Part shown: piece after piece, positions 1-7,594 of the stretch
Layout: every line of letters begins with the position of its first letter
Position numbering within the stretch: the first letter of the stretch is position 1
Source of the DNA: Hyphomicrobiales bacterium
GTDB lineage: Bacteria; Pseudomonadota; Alphaproteobacteria; Rhizobiales; Ancalomicrobiaceae
DNA length: 64,000 nt
Assembly (NCBI GenBank): GCA_021286855.1
Contig: JAJTBO010000015.1
Coordinates: forward strand, 1 to 64,000
Direction: 5' to 3'
The notes under the pieces: model-generated
What the model was told of the DNA's origin: nothing
Database searches by the model: none
The model's input: only the letters and a program-made list of their open reading frames with translations
Made by a program: the position numbers and the translations under genes

Positions 1-524
1 GCTCAAGGCGAGCAACGCCGCCCTCCCTATTTCAACATCGACCGGGACATCCCCGTTGTCGATCGACCTGATGGATAGTGGGTCCGTGAGGAAGTGGCAA
101 GCGTCGAAGTCGTGAAGAAGCCCAGGGTCGAGACGATCTCGACCGAGCCCTGGAGCGGCACATACATGTCGAGTTGGTCGTCAACCATGTCGCGCGCGTC
201 CTCTCGTCGGTCTTCCTCCTCGTCGGCGAGACGGGCGCTCCGGCGACCGTCGTCGAGTTTGCCGACCTGACACGTCGATCGCGGGGGATCGTCTCCTGCC
301 GTCCTCGTGTCGTCTGCTCGTTCCGGTGAGCAGCGCTGGTCTTCATTCGAGGGGCTTCACTCTATCGACGCGGCGTCTCTCTCGAGGCCACTCTCGCCTC
401 CACGGTCTCTCATGAACCTCGGGCGAGGCTGCGATGAGGTGATGGAGCGCCCGACGGATGTCGTCGCCCTCGTGCTCCCGGCGGCGCGGGCGAAACGTCA
501 CAGCGCGACGTGGGATCGACCGGC
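1..524. other. Intergenic or decayed region, no confident gene
   Basis: No frame in this stretch gives a protein I recognise. One forward frame is open from the window edge to a TAG at 76-78 and ends ...DIPVVDRPDG, so it could be the tail of a gene that begins outside the window. Downstream of it all six frames are arginine/serine-rich, as expected of shadows in high-GC DNA. The region also follows the 3' end of the leftward AOR operon; I see no hairpin with a T-run there. Confidence 0.4.
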
Positions 525-842
525 TCAACCGCCGCCTTTGCGAAAGACGAGATGAAAGCGGGCGAGGAAGGCGGCGATGGTCGCTTCGTCGTCGCCGGCG
601 ATCGAGAGCGTGACGTCGGCGATCGCGAACCGGATCGGCCCGAAGCCGCGTTCGCGCGGCCGTCCGAGCGTCATCGACCACGGCGCGGCGTCGGAGCCGA
701 AACGGCCGGCGACGGTCGCGCCGTCGTGGCTGATCGGCCGATCGGGGTCGAGATGGGCGGCCAGACGGACCATTTCCGCTTCGCTCAACGCCATCTCGAA
801 GGCGAAGACGCGCTCCGTTGGACGCTCCCCCTCTTCCCTCAT
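525..842 (-). CDS. Small conserved-looking protein at the end of the aor operon
   Basis: A 105-residue protein of unknown function, the last gene of the leftward aorA-aorB-aorC-moaD unit. Its ATG (840-842) begins one base after the TGA of the MoaD-like gene, which strongly suggests translational coupling. The product is acidic and soluble with no signal peptide or membrane segment. Its middle contains a regular alternating beta/turn pattern (SISHD-GATVAGRFG, RFAIADVTLSIAG), and the C terminus ends in KGGG. I do not recognise the family. From position alone it is probably an accessory or assembly factor for the tungsten aldehyde oxidoreductase; this is inference. Coding status is supported by the junction and by the lack of arginine-rich shadow composition. 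Confidence 0.65.
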   Translation of the reverse strand: MREEGERPTERVFAFEMALSEAEMVRLAAHLDPDRPISHDGATVAGRFGSDAAPWSMTLGRPRERGFGPIRFAIADVTLSIAGDDEATIAAFLARFHLVFRKGGG

Positions 843-843
843 C

Positions 844-1143
844 TCAGCCGCCCGCGATCGGTGGCCAGATCGACAGGGCCTCGTTCGGGGCGAGCGCCCG
901 GTGCGCCCGTTGATCCGGCGGCACGAAGGCGCCGTCGATCAGGACGATGGCGCACAGCGCCTCCGGCAGGCCGAGAGCGACGACGATGTCGGCCGGCGTC
1001 GCGCCGGCCGGCACCGACAAGCGGATCTCGTTGCGGCGCGCGCCCTCCGGCAGCCAGCGCTCCAGCATGGCGAAGAGCTTCAGCGTCACCTCGATGGCCG
1101 CGCCGCCGGCCGGAGCCCTGGCGATGGCGAGACTGTGGATCAT
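844..1143 (-). CDS. MoaD/ThiS-family sulfur carrier of the aor operon
   Basis: A 99-residue ubiquitin-fold protein of the MoaD/ThiS family. It starts with a 15-residue extension, then the typical EVTLKLFAMLERWLP first strand and helix, and ends in PPIAGG. The terminal Gly-Gly is what an E1-like enzyme adenylates and thiocarboxylates in molybdopterin synthase. A GAGGAGG ribosome-binding site lies 7 bases before the ATG. The gene follows aorC with about 30 bases between them and precedes a small unknown gene. MoaD-like genes are a regular part of AOR operons, so a role in supplying or tuning the tungstopterin dithiolene for AorB is likely. It may be a dedicated paralogue rather than the housekeeping MoaD. 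Confidence 0.85.
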   Translation of the reverse strand: MIHSLAIARAPAGGAAIEVTLKLFAMLERWLPEGARRNEIRLSVPAGATPADIVVALGLPEALCAIVLIDGAFVPPDQRAHRALAPNEALSIWPPIAGG

Positions 1144-1174
1144 GCGCGCCTCCTCGAGCGACGCCTCGCCCCGC

Positions 1175-2488
1175 TCAGGCCAGCGACAGAGCGGTCGCGA
1201 GATAGGCGTCCATGAACTTGTTCGGATCGGCCTGCAGCCGCGCCTTCCAGTCCGCGCCGAGCTTCGCCCCGGTCTGGATCAGGCCGCGCAGCGCCCCGAT
1301 GTGATGGGTCCGCCCGACCACCGTCGCGCCGATGATGCGGTCGTCCTGGAACTCCAGTCGGATATAGGAATGCGCCGCCTCGTCGACCACTTCGACGTGG
1401 TCGCCGCCCTCCGCCCCCCACCATTGGCCGTAGGAGGTCGAGATCAGGCCGAAGGTCTCCAGCACGTTCATCCGGAGGCCGCCGCGGGTGCGCGCCGCGC
1501 CGCCGGCCATGTTCGCGCCGGCGACCAGCGCCTGATCGGCGGCGTTCGGCTGGATCGCGTTGACCATCAGCTCGCCGGTCGAGAAGTCGACCGATTCGGT
1601 GCAGTCGCCGGCCGCGAAGACGTCCGGCGCGGTCGTCCGCATGTGATCGTCGACGACGATGCCGCCGAGTTTGCCGATCTCGACGCCGGAGCCTCTCAGA
1701 TAGTCGATCGCCGGGGCGACGCCGGTGGCGCAGATGACGAAGTCGAACAGCCGGGTCGAGCCGTCGCCGAAGGTCACCTGGACCCGCTCCTTGGTGTTCT
1801 TCGCCTTGTAGACCAGCGACAGCAGGCCGGCGTGCGGCACGTTGGCCTCGATCGCCGTGACCCTGGTCGAGGTCAGCACCTCGACGCCGGACTTCTCGCT
1901 CCACGAGCGGATCAGCGCCGAGGCCTTCGGCGTCATCATCCGCGGCACCATCCGATCGCCCATTTCGACGACGGTGAGCGACCCGCCGGTCTTGCCGACC
2001 GCGTTGGCGATCGCCTCCATGATGATGCAGCCGATGAAGCCGGCCCCCATCTGCAACACCTTCGCCCCCGGCCTCAGCCGATCGAGGATGGCGCGGGCGT
2101 CCTGCAGCGTCCAGCAGGAGACCACTTCCGGCAGATGCATGCCCGGGATCGGCGGCCGAACGGGCCGCGAGCCGGTGGCGAGCAACAGCCGATCGTAGGG
2201 CAGGACCTCGCCGTTCGACAACGTCACCGACTTGGCGTCGGCATCGATCGAAGAGGCTCGGGCCTCGACCAGTTCGATGCGGTTGTCGATCCAATGGTTG
2301 CGGTCGTGCCGAAGCAGCGTGCCGGATTCGGCGATCTTGCCTTCCAACAGATAGGGGATCGCCATGCGCGAATAGGGCCGCTCGTGCTCGTCGCCGACCA
2401 CGGCGATCGCGTCGTGCGGGCGCATCTTGCGGATGGTTTCGGCGGCGACCACACCGGTCGGCCCGTTGCCGAGAATGACGTGCTTCAT
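1175..2488 (-). CDS. aorC: AorC, FAD-dependent NAD(P)H oxidoreductase subunit of the tungsten AOR
   Basis: A 437-residue pyridine-nucleotide-disulfide-type flavoprotein. The N terminus MKHVILGNGPTGVVAAE is an FAD-binding Rossmann loop (GxGxxG). A central segment around IANAVGKTGGSLTVVEMG binds NAD(P)H, and FAAGDCTES is the second FAD signature near residue 290. It lies 120 bases downstream of aorB. In the Aromatoleum-type enzyme AorABC, the AorC flavin subunit takes electrons from the tungsten subunit through the AorA clusters and reduces NAD+, allowing aldehyde oxidation in the cytoplasm without free ferredoxin. The size, about 46 kDa, matches that subunit. The start was taken at the ATG that directly opens the Rossmann motif. 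The alternative, a general rubredoxin/nitrite reductase-like flavoprotein, is less likely in this context. Confidence 0.88.
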   Translation of the reverse strand: MKHVILGNGPTGVVAAETIRKMRPHDAIAVVGDEHERPYSRMAIPYLLEGKIAESGTLLRHDRNHWIDNRIELVEARASSIDADAKSVTLSNGEVLPYDRLLLATGSRPVRPPIPGMHLPEVVSCWTLQDARAILDRLRPGAKVLQMGAGFIGCIIMEAIANAVGKTGGSLTVVEMGDRMVPRMMTPKASALIRSWSEKSGVEVLTSTRVTAIEANVPHAGLLSLVYKAKNTKERVQVTFGDGSTRLFDFVICATGVAPAIDYLRGSGVEIGKLGGIVVDDHMRTTAPDVFAAGDCTESVDFSTGELMVNAIQPNAADQALVAGANMAGGAARTRGGLRMNVLETFGLISTSYGQWWGAEGGDHVEVVDEAAHSYIRLEFQDDRIIGATVVGRTHHIGALRGLIQTGAKLGADWKARLQADPNKFMDAYLATALSLA

Positions 2489-2577
2489 GGGCGGGGTCTC
2501 GCGAAGGGACTGACGCCGGCGCGACCCTCCTCCCGAGGCGGGAGCCGAAGGGCTGTCGCGGGCGTTCCGGGTCGGGG

Positions 2578-2602
2578 GCGGGACGGCCCGAAGCCGTCCC
2601 GC
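2578..2602. other. GC-rich hairpin between aorB and aorC
   Basis: A perfect 10-bp stem (GCGGGACGGC at 2578-2587, GCCGTCCCGC at 2593-2602) with a 5-base CCGAA loop, immediately 3' of the aorB stop codon on the leftward transcript. No T-run follows, so it is not a classical intrinsic terminator. Such hairpins after the most highly expressed gene of an operon commonly stabilise the upstream message or attenuate downstream genes; this would give more AorB than AorC. Confidence 0.55.
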
Positions 2603-2608
2603 GCCGGA

Positions 2609-4456
2609 TCACAGGCCGAGGCGCGCGCGCGTCTCGGGCGTCGGAATGCCGTCCGGGGTCCAGCCGCGCTCGGCGTAGTATTCGGGCAGCATCTTGTCGA
2701 GGCCGTTGACCAGACCCTTGGCCGGACCGGTCTTGGCCGGCTCGGTGGTCAGGCGCTTCGGCAGCGTGTCGTCCTTCGAGGTGAAGCCGGCCGCGTTGTT
2801 GAACATGCGCTCCATGTTCCAGATGCGCTCGCCGACGACGTTCAGGTTCTCCAGGCTCCAGTCGCCCTCGCAGGCCGCCTGAAGCTGCGGCGCCACGTCG
2901 ACGAGGCTCCAGGCGAAGGAGGTGAAGAGGCAGATGCCGGCCGAATCGAACACCGCCGTCGCGTCCTGGAACGCCTTGACGAGGCCCGCCTTGCCGTCGG
3001 TCGCCAGCGGATCGGTCTTGATCGGAATGCCCAACACTTCCGAGGCGACGGTGTAGGACCGCAGATGGCAGGCGCCGCGGTTCGAGGTGGCGTAGGTCAG
3101 GCCCATGCCCTGGATGCCGCGGCTGTCGTAGGCCGGGAATTCCTGACCCTTGACCGACATCGACAGCTCGGGATGGCCGTATTTCTCGGTCAGCCGCTTC
3201 GAGCCGAGGCCCATCTCCTTGCCGAAGCCCTCGCCGGTGGCGGTCTTCTCGGCGAGGAAGGTCAGGGCCTTGGCCGAGCCGAACGGCGCTTCGATGCCGA
3301 TCTGCTCCTTGGTGAGCACGCCCATCTCGTAGAGCTCCATCACCGCGCCGACGGTCGCGCCGAACGAGATCGGATCGAAGCCGTCCTCGTTGGCGAGGAA
3401 GTTGGCGTAAGTGAGCGCCTCGAGGTCGTTGACGCCGTTGGCCGCGCCGAGCGCCCAGGCCGCCTCGTATTCGAGACCGCCCGACGCGCCCCAGTACTGC
3501 GGCCGGTTCTCGACCGTGTAGTGGCCCTTGTCCATCTGGGAGATGCGGCCGCAGGCGATGGTGCAGCCGAAGCAGGCCTGATTGGTGACGAGATTGGCCT
3601 TGCCGTCGGTCGGCCGCTTCTCGGCCATGGCTTCGGCCGAGATGTCGCGCGCCCCTTCGAACTGAACGTCCTTGTGGTTCCGGGTCGGCAGCGCGCCGAT
3701 CTCATTGATCACGTTCATCAACACCTGGGTGCCGTAGGCCGGCAGGCCCTGGCCGGTGACGGCGTTGTCGGCGAGCACCTTCTTGGCCGCCTTGGAGGCG
3801 TCGAAGAAGGCCTTCGGGTCACGAATGTTGCCGACGCCGACGGTGCCGCGCACCGCGATCGCCTTGAGGTTCTTCGACGCCATCACGGTGCCGACGCCGG
3901 AGCGGCCGGCGGCGCGATGCAGGTCGTTCACCACCGCCGCATAGAGGCAGCCCTTCTCGGCCGATCGGCCGACCGACGAGACGCGCATCAGGGGATCCTG
4001 ATGCTTGGCCTTGAGATGCTCCTCGGTGTGCCAGACCGAGGTGCCCCAGAACTCGGCGGCGTCCTCGATCGTCACCTCGCCGTCGCGCACCAGGAGATAG
4101 ACCGGCTTCGGCGACTTGCCTTCGAAGACGATCATGTCCCAACCGGCCATCTTGAGCTCCGCGCCCCAGTAGCCGCCGGAGTTCGAGCAGGCGATCGCGC
4201 CGGTCAGCGCGCCCTTGGTGATGACGGTGTAACGACCTCCGGTCGAGGCCATCGTGCCGGTCAGCGGCCCGGTGGCGAAGATCAGCTTGTTGGCCGGCGA
4301 GAGGGGATCTACGCCGGCGCCGACCTCTTCGATGAAATATTTGGTGCCGAGCCCGCGCGAGCCGAGATACTCCATCGCCCACTCCATGTTGAGCGGCTCG
4401 GACGTCACGGTGCCGGCGGTCAGGTCGACGCGCAGAATCTTGCGTTGCCAGGACAT
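2609..4456 (-). CDS. aorB: AorB, tungsten-containing aldehyde oxidoreductase catalytic subunit
   Basis: A 615-residue member of the aldehyde:ferredoxin oxidoreductase family, which oxidises aldehydes to carboxylic acids at a tungsten bis-pyranopterin centre in the cytoplasm. The AOR N-terminal domain spans roughly residues 1-205 and the alpha-helical domains follow. Cluster-binding cysteines are C295, C298, C302 and C509, the CX2CX3C...C arrangement of the family (compare C288/C291/C295/C494 of the Pyrococcus enzyme). The pterin-binding segment PAYDSRGIQGMGLTYATSNR is at about 441-460. A GGAGGA ribosome-binding site precedes the ATG. With the four-cluster protein upstream and the flavoprotein downstream, this is the three-subunit AorABC type rather than a ferredoxin-only enzyme. 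Confidence 0.95.
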   Translation of the reverse strand: MSWQRKILRVDLTAGTVTSEPLNMEWAMEYLGSRGLGTKYFIEEVGAGVDPLSPANKLIFATGPLTGTMASTGGRYTVITKGALTGAIACSNSGGYWGAELKMAGWDMIVFEGKSPKPVYLLVRDGEVTIEDAAEFWGTSVWHTEEHLKAKHQDPLMRVSSVGRSAEKGCLYAAVVNDLHRAAGRSGVGTVMASKNLKAIAVRGTVGVGNIRDPKAFFDASKAAKKVLADNAVTGQGLPAYGTQVLMNVINEIGALPTRNHKDVQFEGARDISAEAMAEKRPTDGKANLVTNQACFGCTIACGRISQMDKGHYTVENRPQYWGASGGLEYEAAWALGAANGVNDLEALTYANFLANEDGFDPISFGATVGAVMELYEMGVLTKEQIGIEAPFGSAKALTFLAEKTATGEGFGKEMGLGSKRLTEKYGHPELSMSVKGQEFPAYDSRGIQGMGLTYATSNRGACHLRSYTVASEVLGIPIKTDPLATDGKAGLVKAFQDATAVFDSAGICLFTSFAWSLVDVAPQLQAACEGDWSLENLNVVGERIWNMERMFNNAAGFTSKDDTLPKRLTTEPAKTGPAKGLVNGLDKMLPEYYAERGWTPDGIPTPETRARLGL

Positions 4457-4475
4457 GGGATCCTCCTCGTCGTCT

Positions 4476-4952
4476 TCAGGCGGTGGGGGCGTTGGTGTCG
4501 AGCTTTTCGGCCCAGGCGCGCATGCGGTCGAGCCCCGTCCAGCTGGCGTCGACGAAGGTGATCGCTCCCGTCGGACAGGCCTCGGCGCAGGCCGGTTTGC
4601 CGGCGCACAGGTCGCACTTCTGCACCTTGCCGGTGTCGGCGACGTAGTTGATCGTTCCGAACGGGCAGGCGATCGTGCAGACCTTGCAGCCGACGCAGGT
4701 GGTCTCGTTCACCACCTTGGCCCCGAGCGCCTTGTCCTCGTGGATGGCGCCGACCGGGCAGGCGTGCATGCACCAGGCCTCGGCGCACTGGGTGCAGGTA
4801 TAGGGCACCTTGCGGCCGGTCGAATGGAAGTCGAAGACCTTGATCCGCGACTTCGACGTCGCGAAGACCCCGTGGTTTTCGTAGGAGCAGGCCATCTCAC
4901 ATTGCAGGCATCCGGTGCATTTCGATGCGTCGATGTGCAGGGAGTTCATCAT
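4476..4952 (-). CDS. aorA: AorA, four-cluster polyferredoxin subunit
   Basis: A 158-residue HycB/DmsB-like electron-transfer protein and the first gene of the aor operon. It has 16 cysteines in four groups: C12/15/18/22, C53/56/61/65, C86/89/92/96 and C113/116/122/126, enough for four [4Fe-4S] clusters. There is no Tat leader or membrane anchor, so it is cytoplasmic. In Aromatoleum-type AOR this subunit polymerises or bridges electrons between AorB and AorC. Two adjacent ATGs exist (4952 and 4949). The upstream one sits 9 bases from an AGGAGG ribosome-binding site and is preferred. aorB follows 19 bases later. Confidence 0.92.
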   Translation of the reverse strand: MMNSLHIDASKCTGCLQCEMACSYENHGVFATSKSRIKVFDFHSTGRKVPYTCTQCAEAWCMHACPVGAIHEDKALGAKVVNETTCVGCKVCTIACPFGTINYVADTGKVQKCDLCAGKPACAEACPTGAITFVDASWTGLDRMRAWAEKLDTNAPTA

Positions 4953-5298
4953 GGATCTCGGCCTCCTCCTCGTGCGACGAATCGTTCATCCGCGCGCCGG
5001 TCGAGAGCCGCGGATGTAGATTCGTTGTGTTTTTGGGAACTAAGCGGCGTCGCCGCAGTCGTTCCCTCCCTACATCGTTATGTTCGAACGTACAAAGCGC
5101 TCGAACGACGTTTTTCAATCGAGTAGATATTCACCGAGACCGAGGAATTTTGCAAATGTTACAATCTGCATATTCCATCGGTCGGCCGAGAGAGTCCCGT
5201 CGAGCGGTCGGCCGGCCGGCCGATCGTCCCGCTTGCGTCGCGGCGGGAATGCTTGTCTGCTGGGCGCACCGCGACCCCTGTTTCGGTCGGAGCCCGCC
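4953..5298. promoter_or_regulatory. Divergent promoter region, aorA / modE-like regulator 1
   Basis: This 346-base region is clearly more AT-rich than its surroundings. It contains a near-palindrome TATGTTCGAACGTA (5079-5092, one mismatched pair) around GTTCGAAC. The heptamer TCGAACG recurs at 5084-5090 and 5101-5107, 17 bases apart, a spacing that places both copies on nearby helix faces. An AT-rich tract (gaggaattttgcaaatgttacaatctgcatattcc region, 5140-5175) could hold the promoter of either gene. These are candidate operators for the adjacent ModE-type protein; binding is inferred, not shown. Confidence 0.45.
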
Positions 5299-5670
5299 AT
5301 GATCGCCGTTCGTCTGTTTCTCAAACTCGATTCCGAGACCCGCATCGGCCATGGCAAGGTGGCCCTGCTCGAGGCGATCGCCGAGACCGGTTCGATCTCG
5401 GCGGCCGGGCGACGGCTCGGCATGACCTATCGCCGCGCCTGGGAGCTCGCCGACCACCTCAACAAGGCCTTCGGCCAGCCGCTGGTCTCCGGCCAGAGCG
5501 GCGGCGCCGGCGGCGGCGGCGCGCAATTGACCGACCTCGGCCGCGAGGTGGTGGCGCGTTACCGCGAGCTCCAGGCGGCGACCGAAGCCGCCGCCGCGCC
5601 GCACGTCGACGCCCTCGCCGCGCTGATGGCGAGCGCCGCCGCGCAGGACGGGCTCGACGACGGCTGCTGA
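5299..5670 (+). CDS. ModE-type winged-helix regulator 1 (HTH only)
   Basis: A 123-residue DNA-binding protein matching the N-terminal domain of molybdate regulator ModE. Diagnostic segments are RIGHGKVALLEAIAETGSIS, the recognition region AAGRRLGMTYRRAWELADHLN, and the wing GGAGGGGAQLTDLGREVV. The C-terminal MOP domains that bind molybdate or tungstate in classical ModE are absent. The protein therefore either senses nothing directly or relies on a partner. The start chosen, ATG at 5299 behind CGGAG, gives the normal domain N terminus. An upstream in-frame extension to 5080 is composed of promoter DNA and was rejected. It diverges from aorA, so control of the AOR operon is the obvious inference. 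A paralogue lies at 9396-9746. Confidence 0.85.
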   Translation: MIAVRLFLKLDSETRIGHGKVALLEAIAETGSISAAGRRLGMTYRRAWELADHLNKAFGQPLVSGQSGGAGGGGAQLTDLGREVVARYRELQAATEAAAAPHVDALAALMASAAAQDGLDDGC

Positions 5671-5677
5671 GGCGGCC

Positions 5678-7594
5678 TCACGCCGGACGGAAGCCGAGGT
5701 CGGCGAGCGCCGACCTGACGCCGTCCTCGGCGAGGAGATCGAAGAAGGCGCGGACCGCCGGCCGATCCGCCCGCGCGAGCGGCGTCGCGAAGTCGTAGTG
5801 CTCCTCGCCGTAGGGCAGGAAGGCGAGCCCTTCCGCCCGCGCCGCCGCCTCGATCGCCAGGCCCCAGTCGGCCGTGCCGCGCGCCACCGCCACCGCCACC
5901 GCGCCGTGCGAACGCGGCTGGTTGTGCCAGCCCGGCGGCCGCCGACCGCCGAGCAGGCGGTCGATCAGGATGCGCGTGCCTGCGCCGGGGTTGCGGTTGA
6001 CCATGACCACGGACGGATCCGCGAGCGCGGCGGCGATCGCCTCTTCGACGCTTCGGCCTTCGAAGCGGACGTCGCCCGGCCGGTAGAGGAGGCCCTGCGT
6101 GCGTCGCCAGCCCTCGCGCAACGCCAGCCCGTCGCTGAGGAACGGCCGATTCCATTCTCCCGTCGCCGCGTCCATCAGATGCATCGGCGCGACGTCGCAT
6201 TCGCCGCGCCGCGCCGCCTCGAGCCCGCCCGTCGAGCCCAGCGCCAGGATCCGCACGCGGAAGCCGCGCGCCGTCAATGCGTCGACGATCGGCTCGAGCC
6301 CGACGCAATGTGAGCCGGCGATCACCAGATCCGGCAGCCGCGTGTCGGGATCGAACAGCGTCACCTCGGCGCTCGCACCGGCCGGCAAATGATCGGCGAG
6401 CGCGTCGATCGCGACGAAGCCGTCGGCCTGGGCGAAGGCGGAGATCGACCCGGAGCCCTTGAAGACCGGATGCGCCACCGTCGCGCCGTCGTCGCCTTCG
6501 GCGAGCGACACCATGACGAATTCGGTGCGGCCGCGGTCCGAAGGCACCCGCACCGGGACCGTCGCCTCGACCTTCTCGTCGGCGCGCGGCGAAAGCCCGG
6601 CCAGCCGGCGCAGCGACGGCACGACGAATTCGTGGAAGGTGAACATCGCCGAGGCGGGGAAGCCCGGCAGCACCACCACCGCCTTGCCCTGCGCCACCGC
6701 CAGACACAGCGGCTTGCCCGGCTTCAGCGCCACCCCGTGGACGACGACGCCGGGATCGCCGAGTTCGCCGACGAGCCGAGCGGTGTAGTCGCCCGCGCCC
6801 TTCGAGGTGCCGCCGGACAGCACGATCATGTCGCAGGTCGAAAGCGCCTCGGCGAGCGCGGCGCGCAACGCCGCCTCGTCGTCGCGGATCGAGCCGAACG
6901 TCACCGCCTCGCCGCCGTTCTCGGCGACGGTCGCCGCGACGATCGGGCCGTTGGTGTCGTAGATCGCGGCCGGCGGCAGCGGCGCGCCGGGCGGGACGAG
7001 TTCGTCGCCGGTCGAGACCACCGCCACCTTCGGCCGCCGGAAGACCGGAACCTCGCCGATGCCGGACGCCGCCATCATGCCGATCTCGCGCGATCCGATC
7101 GTCGCGCCGCGCCGGAGGAAGACCTCGCCGCGGCCGAGATCCGAGCCGGCGAAGGCGACGTTCTGCCCGGAGGCGGCCGGCCGCCGCACGAGGACGTCGC
7201 CCGCCTCCGTCGGATCGGTCCATTCGACCGGCACGACCGCGTCGGCCCCGCGCGGCAGCGGTCCGCCGGTGGCGATCACCGAGGTTCGCCCGGCCTCGAC
7301 GGTCACCGCCGGCAGTCGGCCGCAGGCGATGGTCTCGCCGGTCGGGCGCAGCGTCACCGGGGCCGCCTCGGTCGCGCCGGCCACGTCCTCGGCGCGCACC
7401 GCGAAGCCGTCCATCGTCGATCGGTCGAAGGGCGGCACCTCGATCGCCGGCGACAGGCTCCGCGCGGCGACCCGGCCGAGGCTCGCGCCGAGCGGCACGG
7501 TCTCGATCCCGACCGGGACGGCGGCGAGCGCCGTTTCGAAACGGGAAAGCGCCTCGTCGCGACCGAGGATGGTGAGGAACTGGTTCTGCTTCAC
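5678..7594 (-). CDS. MoeA fused to a periplasmic-binding-type metal/ligand domain
   Basis: A 638-residue fusion. Residues 1 to about 405 form a complete MoeA, the molybdopterin molybdenum/tungsten transferase: PPFDRSTMDGFAV, VVSTGDELVP, SGGTSKGAGD and VALKPGKPLCLAVAQGKAVVVLPGFP are all intact. Residues about 415-635 form a PBP-like domain (PF12727-type), with DLVIAGSHCVGLEPIVDALT, MHLMDAATGEWN and NRNPGAGTRILIDRLL. There is no signal peptide, so this binding domain is cytoplasmic and may recognise tungstate or the cofactor itself. The GTG start at 7594 is supported by GGAG 7 bases upstream and by a 4-base GTGA overlap with the preceding gene. Fusions of this kind are common in organisms using tungsten enzymes. 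Confidence 0.88.
   Translation of the reverse strand: MKQNQFLTILGRDEALSRFETALAAVPVGIETVPLGASLGRVAARSLSPAIEVPPFDRSTMDGFAVRAEDVAGATEAAPVTLRPTGETIACGRLPAVTVEAGRTSVIATGGPLPRGADAVVPVEWTDPTEAGDVLVRRPAASGQNVAFAGSDLGRGEVFLRRGATIGSREIGMMAASGIGEVPVFRRPKVAVVSTGDELVPPGAPLPPAAIYDTNGPIVAATVAENGGEAVTFGSIRDDEAALRAALAEALSTCDMIVLSGGTSKGAGDYTARLVGELGDPGVVVHGVALKPGKPLCLAVAQGKAVVVLPGFPASAMFTFHEFVVPSLRRLAGLSPRADEKVEATVPVRVPSDRGRTEFVMVSLAEGDDGATVAHPVFKGSGSISAFAQADGFVAIDALADHLPAGASAEVTLFDPDTRLPDLVIAGSHCVGLEPIVDALTARGFRVRILALGSTGGLEAARRGECDVAPMHLMDAATGEWNRPFLSDGLALREGWRRTQGLLYRPGDVRFEGRSVEEAIAAALADPSVVMVNRNPGAGTRILIDRLLGGRRPPGWHNQPRSHGAVAVAVARGTADWGLAIEAAARAEGLAFLPYGEEHYDFATPLARADRPAVRAFFDLLAEDGVRSALADLGFRPA

Noticed and set aside
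947-4561. Very long rightward open frame (1204 codons) opposite the aor operon
   Set aside because: It is antisense to aorB, aorC and moaD, which have clear motifs. Its translation is Arg/Asp/Gly-rich low-complexity sequence with no family match, the usual antisense shadow in high-GC DNA.
5150-5172. TTG-N9-CAA element upstream of the ModE-type regulator as an FNR box
   Set aside because: The spacing between TTG and CAA is 9 rather than 8 bases and the flanking bases are not symmetrical, so it does not meet the FNR/FixK consensus.
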